A stretch of 64,000 bases of DNA from Chitinophagaceae bacterium IBVUCB1 (GCA_002127285.1 NFUW01000001.1:384057-448056); one strand, 5' to 3'. Positions 53,800-63,795 are shown, counted from the stretch's first letter. A program made the numbers and translations. The notes: generated by a model from the letters alone, not told the origin.

Positions 53800-56040
53800 A
53801 TGATAGCATTTGCAGGCAGCGTATCTGCCAAACTGAATATAAGTCAACAACAAGTAGCAGCCGTATTGGCTTTGCTGGACGAAGGAGCCACTATACCATT
53901 CATTGCCCGATACCGAAAAGATAAAACAGGCGCGCTGGACGAGGTGCAGGTACAAAACATACAAGACGAAGCAAAATTTCAACAGGAATTTACCGACAGG
54001 AAAGCCTTTATAGAAAAGACCATTACCGAGCAAGGCAAAATGACGGATGCCTTGCAGGATAAAATAAACAATGCCATAACCCTTGCGGCACTTGAAGACA
54101 TCTACCTGCCATACAAACCCAAACGAAAAACCAAAGCGCAGACTGCACGAGAAAACGGCTTGGAACCATTGGCGTTGTTGTTATTGGAGCAAGGCAATAC
54201 AATACCGCTTGACGAAGCCACTAAGTATATTACAGACAATGTAAAAACCGCCGAAGATGCACTGCAAGGAGCAAGAGATATTATTGCAGAAACCATCAAC
54301 GAAGATGCTACCGTGCGCGCTAAAATGCGCAAGCTGTTTGAAGATAGTGCCACCGTACAGAGCAAGGTATTGGCAGACAAAGAGGCAGAAGGTGTGAAGT
54401 ACAAAGACTATTACGATTTCTCGGAGCCTGTCAGTAAAATACCATCGCACCGCATATTGGCGGTGATGCGTGGTTTTATGGAAGGGGTGCTGCGCATGAG
54501 CATTGCACCTGTTGAAGAAGATGCACTCACCATCCTTGAAAAACTATATGTAAAAGCTAACAACTATGCCGGCGAACAGGTAGCCAAAGCAGCTAAAGAC
54601 GCGTACAGGCGATTGCTGCAACCCAGCCTTGAGAGCGAGTTTCGTATGGCATTGAAAACGAAAGGTGATGAAGAAGCCATCAATGTATTTGCCGAAAACC
54701 TGCGGCAGTTATTGTTGAGTTCGCCATTGGGTGGCAAACGTTTGCTGGCAATAGACCCCGGCTACCGTACAGGCTGCAAAGTAGTGTGCCTCGACGATAA
54801 GGGCAGCCTCAAAAAAACAGACCTGATATATATACACGAACCCGGCAGGCTGGCAAGCGCAGAGCAAACGATACGCAGCCTTGTGAAGCAATACGATGTG
54901 CAGAGCATAGCCGTGGGCGACGGTACGGCTGGCAGAGAAACGGAACAGTTTATCAAAAAGCTGAACCTCGGTTTGCCCATATTTTTAGTGAACGAAGATG
55001 GTGCTTCTATCTACTCGGCATCAGAGATAGCAAGGGAAGAATTTCCCGAACAGGATATTACCGTGCGTGGTGCGGTAAGTATAGGACGCAGATTGATGGA
55101 CCCGTTGGCAGAATTGGTGAAGATAGACCCTAAGAGCATTGGTGTGGGGCAATATCAACACGACGTAAACCAAGTGCGCCTGAAAGAACGCCTTGACCAG
55201 ACCGTTGTAAGCTGCGTGAACCTTGTGGGCGTAAACCTGAATACCGCCAGCAAACACCTGCTTAGTTATGTAAGTGGTATAGGCCCGTCTATAGCTGATA
55301 ATATAGTAAAATACAGAGATGAAATAGGTGGTTTTACATCGCGCAAGCAACTGCTGAAAGTACCCCGATTGGGAAACAAAGCATACGAGCAGTGCGCAGG
55401 CTTTCTACGCATACAAAATGGCGACAACCCGCTGGACGCAAGTGCCGTGCATCCCGAAGTATATGATGTAGTAGCCAGTATGGCTACCGATATGGGGCTG
55501 GATGTAAAAACGCTGATAGGCAACGAGGGTGTCATAAAACAATTAGACACTAAAAAATACATATCGGACACCATAGGCGAGCATACTATTAAAGACATAC
55601 TGAACGAATTGAAAAAGCCGGGACTCGACCCGCGCAGCGAGGCGCAGGCTTTTGAGTTTGCCAATATATACAGTATAGAAGATGTGAATGTGGGCATGAT
55701 AGTGCCCGGCGTTGTAACCAATATCACCCGCTTTGGCGCGTTTGTAGATATAGGTGTAAAACAAGACGGCTTGGTGCATGTGTCTGAAATATCGCACACT
55801 TATATAACCGACCCAAACGAGGCGCTGAAACTAAACCAGCAGGTGAATGTAAAAGTGCTGGAAGTAGATGCAGCGCGCAAACGTATATCGCTATCCATCA
55901 AACAGACGATGGAAGCACCTGCAAAGCCCGCGAGAAATAATCATAACAACAGGCAGCAACCGCAGCGCAAAGAACCGGACACAAGCAATATGAATATGAA
56001 CGATGCCCTGAGTATGCTGAAGAAAAAATTCGGCAAATAG
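53800..56040 (+). CDS. tex: Tex-family RNA-binding transcription accessory protein
   Basis: A 746-residue protein with Tex domain order: helical Tex N-domain with GATIPFIARYRKDKTGALDE, YqgF-like RNase H fold (LLAIDPGYRTGCKVVCLD), helix-hairpin-helix pair (SYVSGIGPSIADNIVKYRDE, LLKVPRLGNKAYEQCAGFLRI) and a C-terminal S1 domain (VGMIVPGVVTNITRFGAFVD) with a basic Asn/Gln-rich tail. It binds nucleic acids and influences transcription and stress tolerance. Single gene, convergent with the DUF1624 gene with 4 bp between stops. A TACATTCG-like box lies about 30 bp upstream. Confidence 0.95.
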   Translation: MIAFAGSVSAKLNISQQQVAAVLALLDEGATIPFIARYRKDKTGALDEVQVQNIQDEAKFQQEFTDRKAFIEKTITEQGKMTDALQDKINNAITLAALEDIYLPYKPKRKTKAQTARENGLEPLALLLLEQGNTIPLDEATKYITDNVKTAEDALQGARDIIAETINEDATVRAKMRKLFEDSATVQSKVLADKEAEGVKYKDYYDFSEPVSKIPSHRILAVMRGFMEGVLRMSIAPVEEDALTILEKLYVKANNYAGEQVAKAAKDAYRRLLQPSLESEFRMALKTKGDEEAINVFAENLRQLLLSSPLGGKRLLAIDPGYRTGCKVVCLDDKGSLKKTDLIYIHEPGRLASAEQTIRSLVKQYDVQSIAVGDGTAGRETEQFIKKLNLGLPIFLVNEDGASIYSASEIAREEFPEQDITVRGAVSIGRRLMDPLAELVKIDPKSIGVGQYQHDVNQVRLKERLDQTVVSCVNLVGVNLNTASKHLLSYVSGIGPSIADNIVKYRDEIGGFTSRKQLLKVPRLGNKAYEQCAGFLRIQNGDNPLDASAVHPEVYDVVASMATDMGLDVKTLIGNEGVIKQLDTKKYISDTIGEHTIKDILNELKKPGLDPRSEAQAFEFANIYSIEDVNVGMIVPGVVTNITRFGAFVDIGVKQDGLVHVSEISHTYITDPNEALKLNQQVNVKVLEVDAARKRISLSIKQTMEAPAKPARNNHNNRQQPQRKEPDTSNMNMNDALSMLKKKFGK

Positions 56041-56044
56041 ATAA

Positions 56045-57211
56045 TCAGATATAACTAAGCCACCATTTTTTATAGTTCATCTTGATGAACATAAACCACC
56101 TGCATGGCAGGTAGAGCAATGCTACCGCCAGCAGCCAAAAAACATACACCATCGGCAAACCGAAACCCCAGCCCGGCTTTGCACCAAACACCGCATCGCC
56201 TGTAAAATAGCTGGCAGAAAAGCCCATGCATAAAGCTATTGCTAATGCCATGCCGTGTATCAGGTATATATGCAGTATGTAGTAAAACATAGGCACCCTG
56301 CCAAATACGGTAAAGAACCTTGTTAGCATATTATTGATACGCTCCAGCAAGGGTAATGCTATCAGCGCGGGGCCAATCGTCATTAAGAGATAGAGCAACG
56401 ATGGCGGGTATTTGCTGCAATTAATAAAACTCAACACGGTAAACCATGCCGTGTCTTGAACTTGCCACAATTTCGCATCGCCATAAAGATTGGTGTAGCG
56501 CAGCACTATAAACAGGACGATTGCCGATATACCCAACTTGTAAAGTGTATTATTTCTCTGCCTTTCGTCTTGGAGCATCACGCCGCCAAGTACATAGCCC
56601 GCAGCCATTATACCTACCCACGGCACAAGCGGATATATAACCATCAGCCCTGCGCCATTGTTTCCCAATTTGGTATAGCCAAACTCGTGCAGTATGCGCC
56701 AATACAATGCTTTATCCCCCATCGCATCAGCATGTATGGCATCCAGTGCATTATGTCCGAAAATCATCAGCAGGCTGATGGTGAGTATTGCCCAGCGTGG
56801 CAAATGCAGCAGCCCCGCAAGGCATACCATGCTCCACCCGATGGCCCATATCACTTGCGCCACCATATCGGTTATGGCCAGATTGAAGAGCCAGCCAAAA
56901 CGCACAATGGTTAGCTCCAGTATCACCAACCATACACCACGTTTTAATAAAAACAACGAAGCCTCTTTTTTAGTCTTGCCCTTGCTGAGCGACAAATACG
57001 CACTGGTGCCCGACAGGAAAATAAATATAGGCGCGCAAAAATGCGTTACCCAACGGGTGAAGAACATGGTGGTATTGGTATGCTCCAAATCGGTAGGGTT
57101 GTAGGCGAAGTTGCTGAAATAGTCGCGCGTATGGTCAAGTGCCATTACCACCATCACCATACCACGCAGTATGTCTATAGATGCTATACGCTTATTTGTA
57201 ACAGGCAACAT
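56045..57211 (-). CDS. DUF1624/heparan-acetyltransferase-like membrane protein
   Basis: A 388-residue protein with about ten membrane helices. It begins with the family signature RIASIDILRGMVMVVMALDHTRDYF and HFCAPIFIFLSGTSAYLSL, and ends in a cytoplasmic basic tail. Relatives (HGSNAT-like, acyltransferase 3 clan) move acetyl groups across a membrane onto sugars. No substrate genes are adjacent. Monocistronic. Confidence 0.85.
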   Translation of the reverse strand: MLPVTNKRIASIDILRGMVMVVMALDHTRDYFSNFAYNPTDLEHTNTTMFFTRWVTHFCAPIFIFLSGTSAYLSLSKGKTKKEASLFLLKRGVWLVILELTIVRFGWLFNLAITDMVAQVIWAIGWSMVCLAGLLHLPRWAILTISLLMIFGHNALDAIHADAMGDKALYWRILHEFGYTKLGNNGAGLMVIYPLVPWVGIMAAGYVLGGVMLQDERQRNNTLYKLGISAIVLFIVLRYTNLYGDAKLWQVQDTAWFTVLSFINCSKYPPSLLYLLMTIGPALIALPLLERINNMLTRFFTVFGRVPMFYYILHIYLIHGMALAIALCMGFSASYFTGDAVFGAKPGWGFGLPMVYVFWLLAVALLYLPCRWFMFIKMNYKKWWLSYI

Positions 57212-57322
57212 GATAGAATAAACATACTACAAAGCACCGCCACTTACAATGCCATTAAGATTTATTAACTGTTGGTGAAAAAAAGTGAGACTTCTTAGAA
57301 AAACATGAACTGTAGAAAAGCA

Positions 57323-58411
57323 TCACGACCTCATACCATCCCAACCCCAAGCAGCATGCATACCATGTTGTTTTAGGAAACGGTATTTTAATCTATCATT
57401 TTCAATTGGCGGGATGAAAAATTTTGATCTGCAGTTATTAATAATCATATCAGAGGTTGGCAAAGGGTGAGACTCAAAAAATGTGTCAAGCAAACCAACT
57501 CCAAAGAAACATTGTCCCTTAGATATATCTGGAATTTTAGCAGGATACACTATATATTCCATATCATATATAGACGCTACATCCTTTGGGTGCATATTCC
57601 CTTTGGCGATTTGGCTGACAAAAAAGCTGTCATTAAAAAGTTTATAGTTTGAAAATTGATGTTCATAATGTAACAGTATTGGGAAGTACAAAGTAGATGC
57701 TAAAAACTCTTCTTCTAATTCAAATTGTTCTTGTTTAACTCGATACTCCTTTTTATACTTATAATAATACACTTTTAAGTCTTGCCTGCCTGTCTTAAGC
57801 TCATATTGAATATCATTTTGGTCAATTCCGATGAGTTTATCTGCTGGGAAGCCCTTTCTATCTATTACTTCTTTGAACTTCTTAAAAGTTGTGTTTATTG
57901 CATTTTTATACCGAAGGTTATATTGTGGAACAGTTTCATGCAAAAGAGCGTTTTTCTCAAGTTGATCCCAAGCATATAAACTATATACTTCCTTTACAAT
58001 AGCAGTATCTAATCTGCGTAGATAAAATTGTCTGTTCTGTTTAATAATTTCAATAACAGTAATTTTTTGTTTGGTAAAAATAGGATGTGTATTTATGTAC
58101 CTTATCGCCGTTAGATGTCGCAACAATAGGCCATTTTTTGCACCTTTTGTTATCAACACAATAAATTTATTTTCATCATTAAGCATCAATGCAATCTGCA
58201 TCGCAGTTACACAATCTTGCAGAAAGATGAAATCATAATTTTCAAAAGTCTTTACATACAATGCTAATCCATCTACTATTTTATTCTCTACAAATATCTT
58301 ACGTTCAGCATTGGCTATTGACTGGTGGTATTTAATATAATCTTGACACTTTGACTTGAATGTAACCCCAAGCATAAAAACAAAAATCAAAATTATAGCC
58401 GACCTATTCAT
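57323..58411 (-). CDS. Exported hypothetical protein
   Basis: About 362 residues from MNRSAIILIFVFMLGVTFKSKCQ (signal peptide). It is Lys/Tyr/Asn-rich and AT-rich, with no family that I can name. It contains FENYDFIFLQDCVTAMQIALML and a C-terminal HAAWGWDGMRS. A DUF6624-like 'helical repeat plus His' protein is possible but unproven. It follows the 84-residue gene by 14-47 bp and may be cotranscribed. Confidence 0.6.
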   Translation of the reverse strand: MNRSAIILIFVFMLGVTFKSKCQDYIKYHQSIANAERKIFVENKIVDGLALYVKTFENYDFIFLQDCVTAMQIALMLNDENKFIVLITKGAKNGLLLRHLTAIRYINTHPIFTKQKITVIEIIKQNRQFYLRRLDTAIVKEVYSLYAWDQLEKNALLHETVPQYNLRYKNAINTTFKKFKEVIDRKGFPADKLIGIDQNDIQYELKTGRQDLKVYYYKYKKEYRVKQEQFELEEEFLASTLYFPILLHYEHQFSNYKLFNDSFFVSQIAKGNMHPKDVASIYDMEYIVYPAKIPDISKGQCFFGVGLLDTFFESHPLPTSDMIINNCRSKFFIPPIENDRLKYRFLKQHGMHAAWGWDGMRS

Positions 58412-58458
58412 AGTATGCAAATTAAGTGCCGATTGAAAATACATGCAGTAGTATTCTC

Positions 58459-58713
58459 CTACTCCTCTATTGTAACTGACATCCCTAAAAACGCACCGTT
58501 TTTATAAAATGCTACAGTATCATTTTTTGCATAAACGCTATCGTAAGGTGGTGCTTGGTTGCCATAGTGCCTTGTTACGAAATCGTTTATTGTCTTTTGT
58601 ATAGCTACTTCTTTTTTCAGGCTGTTTATACGTTTATAGTTATATACAAACTGAAACACGAGTAATACTACTAAGATGCCGTTTGTTATAATAAGCAATG
58701 TGTTGTTCTTCAT
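58459..58713 (-). CDS. Small single-helix membrane protein
   Basis: 84 residues. One membrane helix (LLIITNGILVVLLVFQFVYNY) is followed by a short coiled region and a beta-rich tail (FYKNGAFLGMSVTIEE). Unknown function. It lies 45-48 bp upstream of the hypothetical exported protein on the same strand. Confidence 0.55.
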   Translation of the reverse strand: MKNNTLLIITNGILVVLLVFQFVYNYKRINSLKKEVAIQKTINDFVTRHYGNQAPPYDSVYAKNDTVAFYKNGAFLGMSVTIEE

Positions 58714-58753
58714 GTTTTTGGTATTAAGTGTATGTAAGTTACGTTTTTCTATT

Positions 58754-59401
58754 CTACGGAATAAGCTCCCTCAGCATCCCCAAAAACTCATCCCTTGCTA
58801 TCATCCTCGCGCCGAGGCTTTCTAAATGCTCGGTATATACCTGGCAGTCTATCAGTTGCACACCCTCGCTTTGCAGTTGCTGCACGTATTGTATAAAAGC
58901 ATACTTGCTGGCATTGCTCACATGGCTATACATGCTCTCACCAAAAAACACACCGCCCATGCGTATGCCATACAGTCCGCCCACTAATTTGCCGTCTTGC
59001 CATGCCTCGGCGCTATGCGCATAGCCCAGTTGGTGCATTTGTATGTATGCCTGCTCTACTGCATCGGTAATCCACGTACCATCTTGCCCCGCTCTGGCTG
59101 TTTGTTTGCAATACCGTATTACATCATTAAAAGCTTTGTTCACTGTAAAACGAAACGTCCCTTTCTTTATCACCTGCATCATGCTTTTACTGATGTACAA
59201 TTCGTTGGGATATAATACAAAGCGCGGGTCGGGACACCACCACATCGGCAGTTCGTCATCAAACCACGGAAAGATGCCCTGCCTGTATGCCAGTACCAGC
59301 CTGTCGGGGCGTAAATCGCCACCTATTGCCAGTAAGCCGTCATCCAGTGCCTGTTCAGCAGCAGGAAACCATAAGGCGTTATCTAATACATGCAGATGCA
59401 C
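58754..59401 (-). CDS. aat: Leucyl/phenylalanyl-tRNA--protein transferase
   Basis: A 215-residue enzyme of the bacterial N-end rule pathway. It moves Leu or Phe from tRNA to proteins with N-terminal Arg or Lys, marking them for ClpS/ClpAP. Diagnostic segments are FPAAEQALDDGLLAIGGDL, YRQGIFPWF, WWCPDPRFVLYP, TWITDAVEQAYIQMHQLGYAHSAEAW and GGLYGIRMGGVFFGESMYS. Length is normal for the family. Monocistronic and divergent from the phospholipase-D-type gene. Confidence 0.95.
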   Translation of the reverse strand: MHLHVLDNALWFPAAEQALDDGLLAIGGDLRPDRLVLAYRQGIFPWFDDELPMWWCPDPRFVLYPNELYISKSMMQVIKKGTFRFTVNKAFNDVIRYCKQTARAGQDGTWITDAVEQAYIQMHQLGYAHSAEAWQDGKLVGGLYGIRMGGVFFGESMYSHVSNASKYAFIQYVQQLQSEGVQLIDCQVYTEHLESLGARMIARDEFLGMLRELIP

Positions 59402-59463
59402 CCCTGCAAGTTAATGAACGGGGATAGTAAAAGGCTTATTTCTTCGCTAACTTTATAACACGT

Positions 59464-60660
59464 ATGCAGCAGGCTACAGCACCTAATAAAAATGAGCGCG
59501 ATTACACTTTGCAAAACAAGGTAGAGTTGGTGCATGGTGGCAAGGCATATTTCGATACGTTAGTGCGTCTCATTGATGAAGCACAACACACCATCCACCT
59601 GCAAGTGTACATCTACACAACAGACGAAACAGGCAGGCAGGTGGGCGATGCGCTGATAGCGGCTGCGCAGCGCGGAGTGCAAATATTTTTTCTGGCAGAT
59701 GGCTATGCTTCGCAAAACATAGATGATGATTATATCAACACCATTCGCAGCGCAGGCATATATTTCCGTTTGTTCGAACCTATTTTCAAAAGCAGTAATT
59801 TCTACTTCGGCAGGCGGCTGCACCATAAAGTATTTGTGGCAGACTATAGCAAGGCATTGGTAGGCGGCATCAATATAGAGAACAAATACAATGATATGCC
59901 CGCACAACCCGCGTGGTTCGATATGGCATTATATACCGAGGGCGAGGCTGCTACCCAATTATCAGCCATCTGCTGCGAGATGTGGAACGGCGGGCGTGAC
60001 AAAGCAATCATCGCACATCCGCCAGATGCACAAAGGATTACGCAAATCCTAAACAACCATACGGGTACTGAATATGCGGTACGTGTGCGCCGCAACGATT
60101 GGGTAAAACGCAAAAGCCAGATATGGAAGAGCTACTTCAATATGCTGAATACTTGCAGCGATGAAATGATAATAGCCAGCAGTTATTTTTTGCCCGGCTG
60201 GGTATTCAGACAACGTATGCTGGCAGCCATAAAGCGAGGTGTGAAAATAAAAGTAATCGTCGCAGGTCAGTCAGACGTAGTGCTTGCCAAGAGTGCCGAA
60301 AAATACCTGTATCGCTGGATGCTGAAAAACGGCATAGAGCTATACGAATATACCCGCAGCATACTGCACGCAAAAGTAGCCTGTGCAGACAGTAAACGAC
60401 TGACGATAGGCTCTTACAATGTAAACAACATCAGTGCTTATGCCAGCATAGAGCTGAATCTGGATGTACGCAACAAACCTTTTGTTAGTACTGTACAAGA
60501 AGAATTGAACCATGTAATCAATACAGATTGCAAACGCATAACCGAAGAAGAATATTGCCGCAAAACACATTACCTGCGGCGCGTGTGGCAATATGTGGCA
60601 TACCTCACCGTCAAGCTATTGCTGAATGTGGTAACTTTTTATTACACGCAGGAAAAGTAA
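59464..60660 (+). CDS. Phospholipase D-family protein (cardiolipin synthase-like)
   Basis: A 398-residue protein with two HKD motifs: HHKVFVADYSKALVGGIN (about residue 120) and LHAKVACADSKRLTIGSYN (about 300). This is the duplicated active site of cardiolipin synthases and related phosphatidyltransferases. It lacks the usual N-terminal membrane helices of ClsA, so it resembles ClsB-like short forms. It is 1 bp short of convergent overlap with the downstream hydrolase gene. Confidence 0.88.
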   Translation: MQQATAPNKNERDYTLQNKVELVHGGKAYFDTLVRLIDEAQHTIHLQVYIYTTDETGRQVGDALIAAAQRGVQIFFLADGYASQNIDDDYINTIRSAGIYFRLFEPIFKSSNFYFGRRLHHKVFVADYSKALVGGINIENKYNDMPAQPAWFDMALYTEGEAATQLSAICCEMWNGGRDKAIIAHPPDAQRITQILNNHTGTEYAVRVRRNDWVKRKSQIWKSYFNMLNTCSDEMIIASSYFLPGWVFRQRMLAAIKRGVKIKVIVAGQSDVVLAKSAEKYLYRWMLKNGIELYEYTRSILHAKVACADSKRLTIGSYNVNNISAYASIELNLDVRNKPFVSTVQEELNHVINTDCKRITEEEYCRKTHYLRRVWQYVAYLTVKLLLNVVTFYYTQEK

Positions 60661-60661
60661 A

Positions 60662-61675
60662 TCAACGCCCCATCATCCTGTTCCACAAGCTGGGTATTGC
60701 CGTATTATCCCATTTGGCAAATCGTCCGCGCTGTATCACCAAATCGTTGCCTGCGGGCTGTTGCAAAAAATAATGGAAAACAAATTTTTCATCAGGGTTC
60801 TTCCACCCCACCATCTGCCCGAAGCGCAGGTCGCTGAACACAAGCGTATCGCCCCATTGCTGCGCTATATAATACCCTTGCGAAAAGCGTTTTAGTTTTT
60901 GCAGGCTTTCGTTATCATGTACATCATTCAGCAATGCTTCATTGCGTTTAAAATATACCAATGGCAATGTAGCCTGTTTATCAAATACCGACCTGTAGCC
61001 TACATAACTGCCGCTATCGTCGTTGGCTACTACATACCATAGCAGGTTGTTGAGCGGCGTGGGTGTAACGAAGTTTTTATTGTACGTGATATGTTGTTTA
61101 GCAAGCATAGCTTCTACCTCACTAGTTACCATCAGTTTATTGATGGTGCAGATAAATAAATAGAGCGCACTGGTTGCGATACCTGCTGTAGCCCATATCA
61201 GCCTGCGCCTGTCTTTCTTACTGCGAAAAATAAGGAGTACAATACTGGCTATCAGTGCCACGATGGTAAACAGCGGATCTGCCACAAACATGGTATTAAA
61301 AGATACCCGCGCATGACTGAAGGGCTCGAACAGGCCCGTGCCATAAGCATTCTGGCTATCCAGAAAAATATGGCAAAACATCTCTACGCCAAACAACCAC
61401 ATCCATGTACGCAAATGCACATTTCTGCTACGGTGTATGCGCTTTGCCATCAATGCGAAGAAAGGCGTGAATAACAGGCACGATAATATGGAATGCGTAA
61501 ACCCACGATGCGCCAGCAGATTGCTTGGTGTATCCAGCCATAACTCTGCCACCACATCTATATCCGGAAAAGTTTGAGCCAATGCTCCCCACAACATAGC
61601 TCTGCGCCCAAGTTCTTTGCCGGCAATCACCTCGCCAATACACGCCCCTAATACGATGTGGGTTAATGAATCCAT
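60662..61675 (-). CDS. Membrane-bound metal-dependent hydrolase (YdjM/DUF457)
   Basis: A 337-residue protein that starts MDSLTHIVLGACIGEVIAG and contains HRGFTHSILSCLL, with the His/Asp pattern (DSLTH, PDID, HRGFTHS, HIFLDSQNAYG) that defines this metal-dependent family. About five membrane helices are followed by a soluble C-terminal part. The reaction is not known; some relatives are LexA-regulated. Single gene. Confidence 0.86.
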   Translation of the reverse strand: MDSLTHIVLGACIGEVIAGKELGRRAMLWGALAQTFPDIDVVAELWLDTPSNLLAHRGFTHSILSCLLFTPFFALMAKRIHRSRNVHLRTWMWLFGVEMFCHIFLDSQNAYGTGLFEPFSHARVSFNTMFVADPLFTIVALIASIVLLIFRSKKDRRRLIWATAGIATSALYLFICTINKLMVTSEVEAMLAKQHITYNKNFVTPTPLNNLLWYVVANDDSGSYVGYRSVFDKQATLPLVYFKRNEALLNDVHDNESLQKLKRFSQGYYIAQQWGDTLVFSDLRFGQMVGWKNPDEKFVFHYFLQQPAGNDLVIQRGRFAKWDNTAIPSLWNRMMGR

Positions 61676-61838
61676 ATCCTGTTATTATGGTATAAAAATA
61701 CGAATAGGCTTGAGATATATAATAAGAAAAACCTTGCTGTTAATATCAACCTTGTGTACGCAACTATAGCAAGCCTGACACTAACATCCTCCTCAATGAT
61801 GTATAGCTGATGATATTCGGGGGCATAAGTTATTGAGC

Positions 61839-61846
61839 TATATTTG
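61839..61846 (+). promoter_or_regulatory. Promoter -7 box of the Crp-family gene
   Basis: TATATTTG, matching TAnnTTTG. The predicted leader is about 48 nt before ATG 61901. Confidence 0.5.
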
Positions 61847-61900
61847 CATTAACTGTAAGTTGGCAGCATGCATAACAGACAACAGTGACAAAAATCAACA

Positions 61901-62482
61901 ATGCACGACGTACTATTCGACTTCATATCAAAATACATATCTCTTACAGAAGATGAGAAGAACGCCATACTATCGGTAGATATATTTCGCACTGTTAAGA
62001 AAGGGACGATTCTACTAAAAGAAGGACAATACACCAAAGACAGCTACTTTGTGCTGAAAGGCTGCATCCGTACCTATTATGTTTTAGATAATGAAGAAAA
62101 AACAACCGCTTTCTATACCGAAATGGAAGCGCTGACACCCCCTTGTGTAATAAGTAAAACACCCTCTGAATTTTATGTAAGCTGTATAGAAGAGACTATT
62201 CTCACGGTTTCAAATGCCGATATGGAAGCAGAAATAAACGCTCAATTCCCCAAGTTTGAGACCATGTGCAAAATGTTATCCGAAGAATTGCTGGCAAAAC
62301 AACGAATAGACTTTGACGAGTTCAAGACTTCATCGCCCGAACAACGATACCTCAATTTATTAGACAAAAGACCCGACCTTATTCAGCGTGTGCCACAATA
62401 CCAATTAGCAAGCTATTTAGGCATCAAGCCCGAATCACTAAGCAGGTTGAGAGGAAGAATTACAGAGAAGAATAGAGGCTAA
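61901..62482 (+). CDS. Crp/Fnr-family transcriptional regulator
   Basis: A 193-residue protein with an N-terminal cyclic-nucleotide-binding-like domain (KGTILLKEGQYTKDSYFVLKGCIRTYY) and a C-terminal winged HTH (RVPQYQLASYLGIKPESLSRLRGRI). The cNMP phosphate-binding RSA motif is not conserved, so it probably responds to something other than cAMP. It likely controls the two genes that follow, which have their own promoter 48 bp downstream. Confidence 0.88.
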   Translation: MHDVLFDFISKYISLTEDEKNAILSVDIFRTVKKGTILLKEGQYTKDSYFVLKGCIRTYYVLDNEEKTTAFYTEMEALTPPCVISKTPSEFYVSCIEETILTVSNADMEAEINAQFPKFETMCKMLSEELLAKQRIDFDEFKTSSPEQRYLNLLDKRPDLIQRVPQYQLASYLGIKPESLSRLRGRITEKNRG

Positions 62483-62529
62483 GGTTCATTTCTTAACTTA
62501 AGTGAATAAGTCGTAGCACCTCTCCCATC

Positions 62530-62537
62530 TACTTTTG
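62530..62537 (+). promoter_or_regulatory. Promoter -7 box of the outer-membrane protein gene
   Basis: TACTTTTG, a perfect consensus, with a leader of about 20 nt to ATG 62564. Confidence 0.55.
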
Positions 62538-62563
62538 CAGCATCATTTAATATAAATAAAAAA

Positions 62564-63190
62564 ATGCAAAAGAAGATTTTACGGATTGGACTTGCTTTAG
62601 TATTGGCAAGCAGCTTACAGGCAAAAGCCCAATATGCCAAAACAGATAGTACATACAAAAAGTGTTTCATCGGTAGCACTTTGTTTTTATTAGGCAATCT
62701 TGCTACTACAAACCCGCCCAACTTTGCTCAAATCAATATTGGCTATCGTCTTACAGGCAAAGATGTAATTACATTAGAACCCAAAACATGGAAATATGCC
62801 TGGCCAAATGGTATTCACCCGTTTTTTAATACCGCATACGGAAAGCCTGAAGAACAATTTCCGGGCTATGTTCGCGAATATGGCATATCCCTGTCTTACC
62901 AGCGATTTTTGTGGAAAGGTTTGTATGCAGAGCTTAACGTAATGCCTTCTTTGCAAAACTTTATGAACAGCAAAGGCAAAAAAATGGACAATGGTTTTCA
63001 GATTTTCAACACCTACCGTATTGGTTATCACATCAAGCTATTTAAAGACAGGTTTTTCATTCAACCATCCATTGCAATCACCCATCGTGCTTATCACACA
63101 GAGCTGCCAGATGGATTTAAACAGTTAGACGACAAATGGTCAAAATTCGTTTTCGGCGAACCGGGATTCCATTTTGGTTTTAATTTTTAA
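62564..63190 (+). CDS. Predicted outer-membrane beta-barrel protein
   Basis: A 208-residue protein with a signal peptide (ending LQAKAQY). Alternating aromatic strands (ISLSYQRFLWKGLYAELNV, YHIKLFKDRFFIQPSIAITH) end in FHFGFNF, with the C-terminal Phe typical of outer-membrane barrels. Function unknown. It lies between the Crp-like regulator and the DUF6326 gene on the same strand, so the two downstream genes probably form a small regulated unit. Confidence 0.72.
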   Translation: MQKKILRIGLALVLASSLQAKAQYAKTDSTYKKCFIGSTLFLLGNLATTNPPNFAQINIGYRLTGKDVITLEPKTWKYAWPNGIHPFFNTAYGKPEEQFPGYVREYGISLSYQRFLWKGLYAELNVMPSLQNFMNSKGKKMDNGFQIFNTYRIGYHIKLFKDRFFIQPSIAITHRAYHTELPDGFKQLDDKWSKFVFGEPGFHFGFNF

Positions 63191-63200
63191 CAGACGATGT

Positions 63201-63632
63201 ATGAGCACGAAAAAAACACAACAAATTTCGCTGGAAGACATTAAAGTCAATGTAAAACTGAAACTCGCAGCATTATGGACGAGCTTAATGTTTCTCATCA
63301 TCTATATTGATTACTTCCACTTGTATATGCCGGGTATGATAAAAGATGTTCTTATCGGGAGAGTCTATGTATTTAATATTACACAAGGGTTTCTTCTGGC
63401 AGCACTCGTGTCAGTTAGTATTCCCGCACTCATGATTTTTCTTTCTGTTGCACTACCGGCTAAAACGAACCGCCTAACGAACATCATAATTGCCACTGTA
63501 AATATCCCCTTTATGTTATTTAATCTGGCTGGGGAAGCATGGATACACATGGTATTAGGTGCTGTTGTTGAAGTGGTTCTTCTTTGTCTCATTATCCGTT
63601 ATGCATGGAACTGGCCTCGTATTAAAATATAA
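63201..63632 (+). CDS. DUF6326-type four-helix membrane protein
   Basis: 143 residues from MSTKKTQQISLEDIKVNVKLKLAALWTSLM. It has four predicted membrane helices and ends IIRYAWNWPRIKI. It matches the DUF6326 pattern (function unknown). ATG 63201 is chosen because the earlier ATG (63174) overlaps the preceding gene. It lies 10 bp after the outer-membrane protein gene. Confidence 0.75.
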   Translation: MSTKKTQQISLEDIKVNVKLKLAALWTSLMFLIIYIDYFHLYMPGMIKDVLIGRVYVFNITQGFLLAALVSVSIPALMIFLSVALPAKTNRLTNIIIATVNIPFMLFNLAGEAWIHMVLGAVVEVVLLCLIIRYAWNWPRIKI

Positions 63633-63762
63633 AACCTATTAACGCTCTATATATGAAAAGTATGCATGTTTTTGACGCTAACATATCCTAACACCTTCAG
63701 CATTAATATAGAGCCTGCATGCAAAGTTATTGGTGACGAAGATCTGCAAAGCAGAAAAGAAA

Positions 63763-63795
63763 AAAGCAGTTATGAATATTCTTCATAACTGCTTT
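63763..63795 (-). terminator. Terminator downstream of tRNA-Phe position
   Basis: Perfect 14-bp stem AAAGCAGTTATGAA/TTCATAACTGCTTT with a 5-nt loop and T-rich tail on the minus strand. It lies just after the 3' end of the tRNA-Phe fragment and is presumably its native terminator. Confidence 0.8.
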
